Positions 37,200 through 46,198 of a stretch of DNA of 64,000 bases are shown piece by piece (within the stretch, counting starts at the first letter, position 1; each line of letters opens with the position of its first letter). The notes beneath the pieces were generated by a model. It worked only from the letters and a program-made list of their open reading frames with translations. It had not been told where the DNA came from and ran no database searches. Source of the DNA: Bog-473 sp963787485 (lineage in GTDB: Bacteria > Actinomycetota > Acidimicrobiia > Acidimicrobiales > RAAP-2); the NCBI GenBank assembly GCA_963787485.1, contig CAWBDF010000003.1, forward strand, positions 186,001-250,000, written 5' to 3'. The position numbers and the translations under genes were made by a program.

Positions 37200-38912
37200 A
37201 TGGCTGATCTCTTTGTGCGCGGTGGACGCGTAATTGACGGGACAGGGGCGCCCGCCGTGCAGGCCAACGTGCGCGTGCGCGATGGCTCGGTAGTCGAGGT
37301 GGGCAAGGGTCTCGAACCTGCCGGTGAGGAGGTCCTTGACGCGGACGGCGCCTTCGTTACCCCGGGGTTCATCGATGTGCACACGCACTACGACGGCGCC
37401 ATGTGGTGGGACCGCAACCTCGACCCCTCGCCCCAGCATGGCGTGACCACGGTGGTCACGGGGAACTGCGCGGTCTCCCTCGCACCCCTGAGCGAGCGCG
37501 ACCGTGCATCGCTGGTCGACATGTTCTGCTACATCGAGGACCTCCCTTTGTCCGCGGTGGCTAACGCGGTGCCGTGGACGTGGTCATCCTGGTCGGAATT
37601 TCGCCGGGCGTTCAACGTCGAGGGTGCGGGGTGCAACATCGCCCCACTCGTCGGTCACAACAACCTTCGCCTGTCGGTCCTCGGTGAGGAGTCGTTCGAT
37701 CGGGAGGCCACGAGCGAGGAGCGGGAGGCGCTCATCGACCTCCTCGTGGACTGCATGGAGGAGGGAGCCTACGGGGTGTCGCTGAGCTTCGTGGACAGCG
37801 ACAGTGCCGGCAGGAGGGTGCCGAGTCGGCTGGCCGGTTCGGAGGAGCGGTCTGACCTGACCGCTACTCTCGAACGTATTGGTCGGGGTGTCGTTCAGTA
37901 CGTGCCGCGGTTCATGCGGACCGAGGGCTTCCTGAAGGACATCGACAAGATCGACTCGACCTGTCGGGACCACGGCATCCCCCAGACCTTCGCCCCCCTG
38001 CCCGCGCAGCGCCGGGATCGTGAAGCGACCGATGCGGTGATGGGGCGCATTCGAGCCCTGCGCGGCAAAGGCGCGGACCTGTGGCCTCAGGTGTCGCCCC
38101 GTGCCGGGCTCGACACGAGGGTGGTCTTCGATGGGTCGGCCCTGCTATTTGGCGGCATGCCAGCGTGGTCGGAAATGAGCCAAGCGTTCGGTGACGACAA
38201 GCGTGCACTTCTCGCCGATCCGGTGTGGCTGGCCCGAGCTCGTGAAGATTGGGAGAGCCCGGCGTTCACCTTGTTCCCCAAGCATACCGTCGAGACTCTG
38301 CTTGTGAGTGAGGTCGACAACCCCGCTCTCGCTCGTTTTGAAGGCGGTCCATTTGCCCAAGTGATCGAAGCGTGGGAAGGCCACCCGGCCGAGGTGCTCG
38401 CCCGCTGGGTACTCGAGAGCGATGCCCAGCCATGTCTGGTCAAACCAGGCAGCGCCGACGCCGACTTCGACTATCTCGGTGCGTTGCTCAATGATGAGGC
38501 CACGCTCATCGGTGGGAGCGATGCCGGCGCCCACGCGCTGTTGTTCTGTGGAGCTGGTGACACGACACTGGTGCTGACCCGTCATGTCCGCGAACGCGGT
38601 GACCTGACGCTGGAGCGGGCGATCCACAAGCTGACGGGTCTTGCAGCGAAGTCGTTCGGTATCCGGGACCGTGGCTTGATTGCGCCGGGCATGGCCGGTG
38701 ACCTGACGGTGTTCGCCCTCGAAGAGTTGCACCACGAGCGTGAGCAGCTTGTGGCCGACTTGCCCGGTGGTTCGAAACGCTTCACACGACCGGCGGGCGG
38801 GTACCGAGCGACGGTCGTCGGTGGCTGCATTACTCAGGCAGACGGTTCGCCGACCGGAGCCCTTCCGGGGCGGATGCTCCATTCCGGTCAAGCCTCCAGA
38901 CGAATCGCATGA
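37200..38912 (+). CDS. Amidohydrolase family 3 (N-acyl-D-amino-acid deacylase-like)
   Basis: A 570-residue amidohydrolase. ATG 37200 follows AAAGGAAAG. The start GGRVIDGTGAPAV and the metal motif GFIDVHTHYDG (D59, H61, H63) are typical of the D-aminoacylase/dihydroorotase-like group, as are IGGSDAGAH and the final GRVRPGMxADL-type strand (here LIAPGMAGDLTVF). Actinobacterial relatives are numerous and mostly without known substrate. It follows the 36269 gene by about 107 bp on the same strand and overlaps the next frame by four bases. Confidence 0.88.
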   Translation: MADLFVRGGRVIDGTGAPAVQANVRVRDGSVVEVGKGLEPAGEEVLDADGAFVTPGFIDVHTHYDGAMWWDRNLDPSPQHGVTTVVTGNCAVSLAPLSERDRASLVDMFCYIEDLPLSAVANAVPWTWSSWSEFRRAFNVEGAGCNIAPLVGHNNLRLSVLGEESFDREATSEEREALIDLLVDCMEEGAYGVSLSFVDSDSAGRRVPSRLAGSEERSDLTATLERIGRGVVQYVPRFMRTEGFLKDIDKIDSTCRDHGIPQTFAPLPAQRRDREATDAVMGRIRALRGKGADLWPQVSPRAGLDTRVVFDGSALLFGGMPAWSEMSQAFGDDKRALLADPVWLARAREDWESPAFTLFPKHTVETLLVSEVDNPALARFEGGPFAQVIEAWEGHPAEVLARWVLESDAQPCLVKPGSADADFDYLGALLNDEATLIGGSDAGAHALLFCGAGDTTLVLTRHVRERGDLTLERAIHKLTGLAAKSFGIRDRGLIAPGMAGDLTVFALEELHHEREQLVADLPGGSKRFTRPAGGYRATVVGGCITQADGSPTGALPGRMLHSGQASRRIA

Positions 38913-39499
38913 TCTCGATGTCGGACGGACCTAGGGGCGCCCGAGGATGTTGGCTCGATCACGCTCGCCTCGACATGTTTCGAGCCTGTGTGCGCCTTGA
39001 GGTCGAGCTGGCGGACGGCGTGCTCGACCTCGACGAACGGGTGGGTGACGTCATCCCCGAGTTCGCGACCAAGGACAAGGATAAGGTCACTGTCGAGCAG
39101 GTGCTGACGCACACTGCGGGCTTTCCCTTCGCTCCGCTCGGCTATCCGAAGATGCTTGAGCGGTCCGTCCGCCTCCAGGACTTCTCCCGTTGGCACCTTG
39201 ACTGGGCGCCGGGCACGCAGCTTCAGTTCCACCTGACCTCTGCAGGGTGGGTCATTGCCGGGCTCATCGAGCGACGCACGGGCCTCGCGTTCCCTGACTT
39301 TGTCCGTGAGGAGATCGTTGAACCGCTGGGCCTCGGGTTCGTGCTTCCGCTCCAAGCTGATCGGTACCACGAGATCCTGGCGGTGCCCACGGCCACGGAC
39401 CGGACGAGCGCTGATCAAGAGGTCGATCCCTGGGGGCCGTGGTACCTCGCCGACTCGGCCGTGCTGGCGGGAGGCGAACCCAGCCACTCCGTGGTATGA
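38909..39499 (+). pseudogene. Serine hydrolase (beta-lactamase/EstB family) fragment
   Basis: The central part of a class-C-type serine hydrolase is clear: ELADGVLDLDERVGDVIPEF, QVLTHTAGFPF and FHLTSAGWVIAGLIERRTG. The N-terminal SxxK nucleophile region is absent and replaced by 25 unrelated residues, and the C-terminal third (usually 120 or more residues) is lost. The frame is open from 38909 but cannot encode an active enzyme. It overlaps the stop of the amidohydrolase. Confidence 0.75.
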
Positions 39500-39532
39500 G
39501 GATTGTCGAGGCGACCCCGGGGTCCTGAGCTG

Positions 39533-40459
39533 ATGGCGATCAACATTGAGATCATGGCATCTGGTCTCCGATTCCCCGAGGGCCCCGTCGCTCTCGCCGA
39601 CGGGTCGGTCCTGGTCGTCGAGATCGCGGCCGGAACACTCTCGCGTGTGGAACCTCTAGGCAGCGTAACGGAGGTGGCCTACTGCGGTGGGGGTCCCAAC
39701 GGTGCGGCGATCGGGCCCGACGGCGCCGTCTACATCTGCAACAACGGAGGCCAGCACTTCGCCCGCAGCGGCGATCGGCTAATGAACTCCCTCGTGAACC
39801 AGAACGACGACTACGTTGGCGGGAGCATCCAACGCGTCGACCTCGACAGCGGAGAGGTCACAACGCTTTACAGCGAGTGTGACGGCCATCGACTTTGCGG
39901 CCCCAACGACCTCGTCTTCGACTCGGCGGGGGGCATCTGGTTCACCGACAGTGGAAAGAACCGTCCGCGCGACAGGGACTGGGGCGGCGTCTACTACGCG
40001 TTGCCCGACGGGTCATCGATTCGTGAGGTGATCCACCCACTCGATTCGCCGAACGGCATCGGTCTTTCACCGGAGGGTGATCGACTCTACGTTGCCGACA
40101 CGACGACGGGTCGAGTCTGGTGGTGGAGCATCACCCAGCCTGGCGTCGTGGAGCACGACAAGGTGACTGGTCGCGGGCGTCACCTTTTTGCCGCTCCAGC
40201 CGGCGCGCCATTCTTTGATTCGCTCGCAGTAGAGGCTGGTGGTGCGCTCTGCGTCGGCACGCTCTTCAGTAGCGGGATCACGGTGATGCACGTCGATGGC
40301 ACAACAGAATTTGTTGCGTTTCCAGATCGTATGGTCACGAACATTTGTTTCGGTGGAAATGATCTGAGGACCGCCTACGTCACGCTGTCGTCGCAGGGTC
40401 AATTGGCTCGGGCGACATGGCCTCGTCCCGGCCTGAGCCTCGAGTGGACTGGCTCGTGA
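39533..40459 (+). CDS. SMP-30/gluconolactonase-family beta-propeller protein
   Basis: A 308-residue predicted lactonase starting MAINIEIMASGLRFPEGPVA. Propeller motifs are GLRFPEGPV, GPNDLVFDSAGGIWFTDSGK and SPNGIGLSPEGDRLYVADT, the metal- and substrate-binding strands of SMP-30 proteins. It would hydrolyse a lactone formed during ring oxidation. It is the last gene of the rightward unit starting at 36269; no internal defects seen. Confidence 0.88.
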   Translation: MAINIEIMASGLRFPEGPVALADGSVLVVEIAAGTLSRVEPLGSVTEVAYCGGGPNGAAIGPDGAVYICNNGGQHFARSGDRLMNSLVNQNDDYVGGSIQRVDLDSGEVTTLYSECDGHRLCGPNDLVFDSAGGIWFTDSGKNRPRDRDWGGVYYALPDGSSIREVIHPLDSPNGIGLSPEGDRLYVADTTTGRVWWWSITQPGVVEHDKVTGRGRHLFAAPAGAPFFDSLAVEAGGALCVGTLFSSGITVMHVDGTTEFVAFPDRMVTNICFGGNDLRTAYVTLSSQGQLARATWPRPGLSLEWTGS

Positions 40460-40843
40460 CCAGCCCGACACCCCTTCCGCACCGGACAGTCGCGACGGCG
40501 ACGCCGCTCACCGGACTAGAACGCCGTTCAACGCGCAGGCGAGCGAGCCCGACTGCAGCGAGGGGTCGACGCCTCACCGGATGAATCTCATGACGCTGAA
40601 GGGAGCTCCGATGAGGAGCTGTCCTCTCAAGAGGTGAAGGGCCATTGCGCACGAGCGGCGGACGGCGCAGCCCCACGAATGCGCCGGCGTCGGCGTCAAC
40701 AGGCGAGACGTGAGGCTCGACTGGCGACCGCGGAGCTCTCGATATGAAGGGCTCGCCCATCGGAAGTGATCGTGGAGGTAGCGAACCAGTGCGCTCTTCG
40801 AGCGCGCCGGCTTCCGGATCACCTGCTCAATCAACGTTTGTGC
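40460..40843. other. 384-bp stretch with no recognisable gene
   Basis: Only weak frames. A minus-strand frame ending GAPFSVMRFIR at 40574 has some coding look but no start or family motif. It sits between the lactonase and an acyl-CoA dehydrogenase remnant. Confidence 0.4.
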
Positions 40844-40930
40844 TTACCGCGCTTGCTTGTGCACGCCATGTGCGACCGCCCAGCAGTGCTTTTCGGTCGG
40901 CCCGTCGTAGATCTGAAAGGGTCTGATCTC
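40844..40930 (-). pseudogene. Acyl-CoA dehydrogenase C-terminal remnant
   Basis: The last 25 or so codons before the stop at 40844 read IRPFQIYDGPTEKHCWAVAH, a variant of the xxIYDGPxEVHxxxIA tail of acyl-CoA dehydrogenases. Nothing upstream belongs to that family, so this is a leftover of a deleted gene. Confidence 0.5.
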
Positions 40931-41006
40931 TCGCAGCAACGTGGAGTGGGATGTCAACGGAGATGCCCCGACGTCTTCGTTCGTATTCGCGGTTCCAGAG
41001 GGCTCG

Positions 41007-41889
41007 TCAAATGGTCGAGATGAGATCGCCGACCTCCTCGCGCAGGCGCGGAAGCTCATCGAGGAGCTCCCGGCCATGCGGACCTTCCTCGCGGTGGGGC
41101 CCGCCGACGGCGGCGTGGGTGCCGCCGGCCTGCTCCCACTGTTGCAGCGCGTCGGCGAGCGACTGCCCTGGCTTGAGGGCCATCGGCGCCTGCAGCCCGA
41201 TCGACGCGGGATCGCGATCCGCCTCGGCCGCCCGTTGCAGGATGAACTCGTTGTTTCTGCGGGCATACGAGCTGTCGCGGGACCAGAGCATTCCGTCACC
41301 GATGCGGGCGCAGCGGTCCATCTGGACCTTGCTGAATCCCCCGAACCAGATCGGCACCGGTCGGGCGAGCCGCGGGTTGATGCCGGCACGGTCGATCCGG
41401 TGCCGGTCGGTGTGGACGTCGAGGATCTTCTCCGTCCAAAGGCGGCGGAGAAGCTGCACCTGCTCCTCCAGCATGCGACCGCGCGTGCCGAAATTCGCAC
41501 CAAGAGCCTCATACTCGACGTAGTTCCAGCCGCTGCCGACACCGAGCCGGAGCCGGTGGTTCGAGAGCAGGGCGATCTCCGCCGTCTGCTTGGCGACGAG
41601 CGCGGTCTGGCGCTGCGGCAGCACCATCACGCTGGTGCAGAACTCGATTCGCGACGTCACCGCGGCCATGAAGGCGAAGAGCGTCAACGGTTCGTGGAAT
41701 TCGCTCTCCTCGGTGTAGATACCCTCGTCCGGGAACGGCGGGTTACGGTTAGCGTGCTCGGTGCCGAGCACGTGGTCCACGCAGGTGATGTGATCGAAGC
41801 CAAGTTCTTCGGCGAGGACCCGCGTAGTCACGAATGACACCCGGGTCGAAGCCGATCAGCTGCTCGCTCAGGTGCAGACCAATCTTCAT
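41007..41889 (-). pseudogene. LLM-class (F420-dependent-type) oxidoreductase, one-base frameshift
   Basis: ATG 41889 follows GGAGGTCGCGC and gives MKIGLHLSEQLIGFDPGVIR then leaves frame; the second frame continues VLAEELGFDHITCVDHVLGT to 41007. One extra G in GCGGGTC at about 41820 explains it; removing it gives DYAVLAEELGFD and 293 residues, normal for the family. The luciferase-like barrel features are TSRIEFCTSVMVLPQRQTAL, LRLGVGSGWNYVEYEALG and PIWFGGFS. The enzyme would oxidise or reduce a substrate with coenzyme F420 or FMN. Confidence 0.85.
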
Positions 41890-41916
41890 GCGCGACCTCC
41901 ATCCGCCGCATCGATA

Positions 41917-41932
41917 GCTAATGGACATTAGC
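41917..41932. promoter_or_regulatory. Candidate TetR operator (perfect palindrome arms)
   Basis: GCTAAT-GGAC-ATTAGC, extended by A and T on the outside to give 8-bp arms AGCTAATG and CATTAGCT. It lies 34 bp before the enoyl-CoA hydratase ATG (41967) and 27 bp before the F420-type oxidoreductase ATG (41889), so it could control both divergent units. Confidence 0.65.
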
Positions 41933-41966
41933 TCCAGCTGCCGGGCCCGTGCTAGAAAAACCCACT

Positions 41967-42740
41967 ATGAGAGACGAGGACCTCGCCAACACCCCGTCGG
42001 CGCTTCCCGAGTTCACCTCGATCCGGGCTGAGGTCACTGACCAGATTGGCTGGCTGACACTGAATCAGCCAAGCCGGCGCAATGCCCTGTCGCCCGAGAT
42101 GCTGGGTGAGATCGTTTCCTGCCTCCGCACCTGGGCTCAGGGTACTTCGGTGAGTGTGGTGGTGATCGGCGCCGAGGGCCCGGCCTTCTGCGCTGGGCTG
42201 GACCGGGACTGGATCGGGTCGGACCACGAGCACGAACGGCGCGCCATCCAGTTCGCGTCCAGCGCGTTCCACCGCGAGCTGTTCGGACTGCGCATCCCGA
42301 CTATCGCGATGATCCACGGTTTCGCTCTGGGAACCGGGATGGATGTCGGGGTCCTGTGCGATATGCGCGTCGCTAGCGACGACGCCGTGTTCGGGCATCC
42401 CGAGATCGTCCAAGGCGGTCCGCCGCTGTTCACTCCGTTGCGGTCGGTCGTTGGTGATGGCTGGGCGCGGGAACTGTGCCTAACGGGTCGGATGATCTCC
42501 GGAGAGGAGGCTTATCGCATCGGCTTGGTGAATCGAGTCGTTGCCCGTTCCGAGCTAAGAGAAACGGCGCGCCAGCTCGCCGAGCAGGTAGCACGCGCCC
42601 CGAGACGCGCATTGATCGCCACCAAGGCGTTCTTTGGGGTGAATCCCGGTCTGGATGATTTCATCCACACCGAACACGATCAGCTCTTTGACGCGGGGCT
42701 CTTGTTCCGCGATGAACGTGGCGCGGAGGGAAGCAGTTGA
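41967..42740 (+). CDS. Enoyl-CoA hydratase/isomerase family protein
   Basis: A 257-residue crotonase starting MRDEDLANTPS. Oxyanion-hole strands are PAFCAGLDRDWIG and GFALGTGMDVGVLCDMRVAS, and the tail helix VNRVVARSELRETARQLAEQ is typical. GTG 41949 is an alternative start. It leads a rightward run of five genes (hydratase, acyl-CoA dehydrogenase relic, hydratase, SDR, thioesterase relic) behind the 41917 palindrome, the layout of a beta-oxidation-like operon. Confidence 0.9.
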   Translation: MRDEDLANTPSALPEFTSIRAEVTDQIGWLTLNQPSRRNALSPEMLGEIVSCLRTWAQGTSVSVVVIGAEGPAFCAGLDRDWIGSDHEHERRAIQFASSAFHRELFGLRIPTIAMIHGFALGTGMDVGVLCDMRVASDDAVFGHPEIVQGGPPLFTPLRSVVGDGWARELCLTGRMISGEEAYRIGLVNRVVARSELRETARQLAEQVARAPRRALIATKAFFGVNPGLDDFIHTEHDQLFDAGLLFRDERGAEGSS

Positions 42741-42822
42741 CGGCTGTGCCATGCCACACCCTCCGGCCGATGCCGAACCGGATTCCCCTTTGCAATCCGC
42801 GTGATACCCGCAAGGATCGGTG

Positions 42823-43383
42823 ATGGACCTCCGGCTCTCATCTGAGCGGAAGGCCCTGCGCGACGCCGTGGCGCGTGCCGCTGAGCAACTGGGGCCCGAC
42901 ACCGTGGTGCAACTCGACGACCACGAGCGGAAACTGAAGGGTTGTCCGCTTGCAATGACCATGGTCGCTCATGAGCGCGAGCCTCATGAGATCGGGTTCG
43001 CCGCCCGGTTCTGCAAGACGGTGAAAATCCTCAAAAACGGGGTTCATGACCAGAAGAAACGTTATGAAGGCGAGGCGCGGCGCGACCTGGCATGGGGGAT
43101 CATCGAAGCGGAGATGCTGCAGTCGCACCTCAGCCACCGCTTGTCCGACCGACTCGATGGCCTGAGCCACGGACCCGAGGGATCGATCGACAAACTTCTC
43201 ATGGTGTGGGCGGAGCAGACTGTGGGCTATGCGGCGCTCGCTATCGGAGGTGCGCCGCACGCTGGCACCGATCCGACGATGTTCAACACGTATCTGTACT
43301 CCCTATCGGCCAGCGTCATGGGCGCCACCGAGCAGAGCCAGCGCAACCTCATCGCTACCCGGATCCTAGGCCTACCCACATGA
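42823..43383 (+). pseudogene. Acyl-CoA dehydrogenase with large internal deletion
   Basis: The frame is open for 186 codons after ATG 42823 (MDLRLSSERKALRDAVARAA), but it joins an N-terminal acyl-CoA dehydrogenase start directly to a C-terminal end: YLYSLSASVMGATEQSQRNL followed by IATRILGLPT, where relatives have GxxxxQxQRNIIA. The flavin-binding middle domain is missing, since a normal enzyme has 330-390 residues. Its stop overlaps the next gene by ATGA, so it may still be translated as a coupling leader. Not expected to be active. Confidence 0.7.
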
Positions 43384-44159
43384 GCTACGAGTATGACCTC
43401 CCGACTGAGATCCAAGTCGAGGTTGACGACGGCCTGCGGATTGTCCGGTTCAACAGGCCGGATGATCTGAACGCCGTCAACGCCCCTCTCCACCACGGGA
43501 TCGCTCGGGTGTTCGCGCAAGTCGATGCGGACCCCGACGCACGCGTGGTAGTGGTCACCGGGAACGGCCGGGCGTTCAGCGCGGGAGGGGACTTCGATTT
43601 TCTCCGCATGATGAGCTACGACGACCTGTACCGCCAGGAGATGTTCGTCGACGCGAAGGCGATCATCACGAGCCTCGTTGCCTGCCGGATCCCGATCATC
43701 GCCGCGGTCAACGGTCCCGCCGTTGGGCTTGGCTGCTCGATCGTGGCCCTGTCCGATATCGTCTACATGGCAGAGAGCGCTCACCTGGCGGACCCGCACG
43801 TACTGGTCGGACTGGTGGCGGCCGACGGCGCGGCAATCACGTGGCCCCTCCTTACGAGCCTCCAGCTTGCCAAGGAGTTCGCGTTCACGGGGGAGCGGAT
43901 CTCCGCGCAGCGGGCAGCCGAGATCGGGCTCGCCAACCACGTGGTTCCCGACGACCAGGTTCTCGACGCGGCGTTGAGCTGTGCCGAGCGGCTGCTCCGA
44001 GTGCCACATCAGGCGCTACTCGACACGAAGCGAATACTGAACATTCAAGTCGAGCATGCGGTGCTAAACGTCGTGGACTACGCGCTCGCCCGCGAGGAGC
44101 GCTCTTTCATCTCACCCGAGACCCGCGCCTTCCTCGACCGCATCCTCGACAAGGGGTAG
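43380..44159 (+). CDS. Enoyl-CoA hydratase/isomerase family protein
   Basis: A 259-residue crotonase. The start MSYEYDLPTEIQVEVDD overlaps the stop of the preceding frame by four bases. Oxyanion-hole strands are RAFSAGGDFDFLRMM and GPAVGLGCSIVALSDIVYM, followed by PHVLVGLVAADGAAITWPLL. It differs from the 41967 paralogue and probably acts at another step or in isomerisation. Intact. Confidence 0.9.
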   Translation: MSYEYDLPTEIQVEVDDGLRIVRFNRPDDLNAVNAPLHHGIARVFAQVDADPDARVVVVTGNGRAFSAGGDFDFLRMMSYDDLYRQEMFVDAKAIITSLVACRIPIIAAVNGPAVGLGCSIVALSDIVYMAESAHLADPHVLVGLVAADGAAITWPLLTSLQLAKEFAFTGERISAQRAAEIGLANHVVPDDQVLDAALSCAERLLRVPHQALLDTKRILNIQVEHAVLNVVDYALAREERSFISPETRAFLDRILDKG

Positions 44160-44268
44160 CTGGACACCCTCTCATTGTTGTCCGGGTTCCACGCCGAGGA
44201 TGGCTAGCCCTTCCTTTCCTCTCTCCTTCGAGAGACCGACCAAGATCGACACAGAACTGGAGATGACG

Positions 44269-45039
44269 ATGGAGGAGGTCTTGCAGATCTTCGATCTCAG
44301 TGGGAAGACGGCGGTTGTGACCGGGGCAAGCGCCGGGATTGGCAATCGTCTCGCCCGTACCCTCGTGCTGGCCGGCGCGACGGTCGTCGCTATTGCTCGC
44401 CGCACGACAGAGTTGGACGAGCCGGCGATGGCGACCGGACGCCTCATTTCGCTGTCGGCGGACCTCGCCGAGACCAACCAGGTGCTGGCCGTCGCTGACG
44501 AGAGCCTTGAGGCGCTCGGCGGCCGGGTGGACATCCTGGTCAACAATGCTGCCTGGATCGCCGGCGGGGTCAAGGCTGAGGAGGAGACTTACGACATCAT
44601 CCGGCGAACACTCGCCATCAACCTTGAGGCACCGATTGAGCTGGCCCAGAAGTTCGTTCCGGGCATGATCGAGGCGGGCAATGGCTCGATCATCAACATC
44701 TCGTCGATCGTGGCGCACGCCGGCATCGGGAGGATGCCGCAGGCGACCTACGCCGCTAGCAAGGGCGCTATCGAAGCGATCACCCGGGAGTGGGCTGCCC
44801 AGTGGAGCCGCTTCGGAGTCCGGGTCAATGCCATCGCCCCGGGATGGATCGAGACCGAGATCACGTCAAGCGTGACCCACAACGAGAAGGTTCAGGGCTG
44901 GATCTTGCGGAACGCACTGCTTCCGCGCCACGGCCAGCCCGACGACTTCGATGGTGCGCTGCTGTTGTTAGCCAGTAATGCCGGCCGTTACATGACCGGG
45001 TCGTGCGTCATCGTTGACGGTGGCTGGACGGCTCACTGA
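44269..45039 (+). CDS. Short-chain dehydrogenase/reductase
   Basis: A 256-residue classical SDR with TGASAGIGNRLAR, VDILVNNAAW, INISSIVAH and the catalytic YAASK. ATG 44269 (MEEVLQIFDLSGK) has GGAG six bases upstream and is preferred to the starts at 44263 and 44200. The C-terminus SCVIVDGGWTAH is normal. It should oxidise a 3-hydroxyacyl-CoA or ring alcohol made by the hydratase before it in the operon. Confidence 0.9.
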   Translation: MEEVLQIFDLSGKTAVVTGASAGIGNRLARTLVLAGATVVAIARRTTELDEPAMATGRLISLSADLAETNQVLAVADESLEALGGRVDILVNNAAWIAGGVKAEEETYDIIRRTLAINLEAPIELAQKFVPGMIEAGNGSIINISSIVAHAGIGRMPQATYAASKGAIEAITREWAAQWSRFGVRVNAIAPGWIETEITSSVTHNEKVQGWILRNALLPRHGQPDDFDGALLLLASNAGRYMTGSCVIVDGGWTAH

Positions 45040-45116
45040 CGTCTACGGCGACCGACGGTCCCGTTCATCCGCCGGGACCGGGGCCGGGCAGGCTGCTGTT
45101 TGAACTCGGTCTCGAA

Positions 45117-45832
45117 ATGCGCGTCGATGGGGGTGGCCTCCGTGCCCGAGCCGACATCACACCAGAGGTCCATGGGCCCGGGACCGATCGTTTGCGCACG
45201 TCCGCTCTCGCTGCGTGGCTCGATGTCGTTCTCGGCAACGTAGCCGTCGAGGTGATGTGGCCGCGTAAGCTGATGGCGCTCAACCTCGACGTCCCGTTGC
45301 TCGAGCTGCCACCTCGGGCTGGTTCGATCGAGATCCTGGCTCGGCCTCTGAAAATAGGTCGTTTTCTCAGCGTAATCGAAGCCGAGGTTTCTGTGACGGC
45401 ACGATAATGGGGTTTGGTAAGGGCACATTCATTTGCTGTGCCGGATCCCGAGGCCGTATTGGTGACCCGGCCGCCAATGGGGCCCCGCCGGGGAACGCAA
45501 CGTCTCTCCATCCCTTTCGCGGCGCGTGCGGGAGTCGAAGTGATCGAAGCGGGTATCGCGCTTACCCCGAACTGTCCGGATGCTCGAAAATGGGTGAACA
45601 CGCTTGCGGGTGGTCTCATCGCGCTGGTCGCCGAGGAAGCTGCCCTGTCGCTGACGCCGGGCGAGACCTTGGCGCTGATCCACTTGGACTCCTCCAGGCC
45701 GTACGGATTGGGCCAGCGGTCGCCAGGGCTCGAATCCACAATGGTGTGGGACGTGTCGACGTGCGAGACGCCGGCAAGGATGCTCGATTGGCTGCGGTCG
45801 CCACCACACGGGTCCTCGCTTCGGAAGGCTGA
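45117..45832 (+). pseudogene. Double-hotdog acyl-CoA thioesterase-like gene, several frameshifts
   Basis: Three consecutive frames each hold a piece of a hotdog-fold thioesterase. First, LRARADITPEVHGPGTDRLR and SALAAWLDVVLG (45117-45407). Second, VRAHSFAVPDPEAVL to NTLAGGLIALVAEEAALS (45414 to about 45690). Third, VRIGPAVARARIHNGVGRV to ATTRVLASEG, stop at 45832. Together they make a two-domain 4HBT-type protein of roughly 240 residues. No single frame is translatable as a whole. It is the last member of the 41967 operon. Confidence 0.6.
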
Positions 45833-46198
45833 CCTTCGATCTTCTGGTGCCTGGCTGCCGGGTTTTCTAAATCCGCCGGACCGCTCGACGAGGTCGTGGT
45901 CTTCGATGGCTGGGAGGTCAGCCCGCTCTGAGATCACCTCCGAACGGACCCGGTCAGCCCACGACCCCCGGACGTCGCAACCGGGAGCATGGCTGCTCAC
46001 GCCAACGCGACCAGTTGACGTCATGGCGAGGAACGATTCCAGGCGCTGGGAGGTAGCTGGGCTAGCGAGTGTTAGCCACGGCGTTCTATCCTGTCGCTAT
46101 GTGGTTGGCCCAACAATCGGGGCTTCGCCGAGGACACCTACCACCGCGTCAGCATATGAAGGTGGCGCGACACAAAAGCTAGCCACGAGGAGGTTCGC
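45833..46198. other. 366-bp promoter region of the acyl-CoA dehydrogenase pair
   Basis: No gene is supported here. The second palindrome (46061-46076) lies in it, 122 bp before the start of the downstream acyl-CoA dehydrogenase. Confidence 0.5.
46061..46076. promoter_or_regulatory. Candidate TetR operator
   Basis: GCTAGC-GAGT-GTTAGC matches GCTARY-N4-RTTAGC and pairs at 5 of 6 arm positions. It is 122 bp upstream of the GTG of the acyl-CoA dehydrogenase pair at 46199. Confidence 0.55.
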
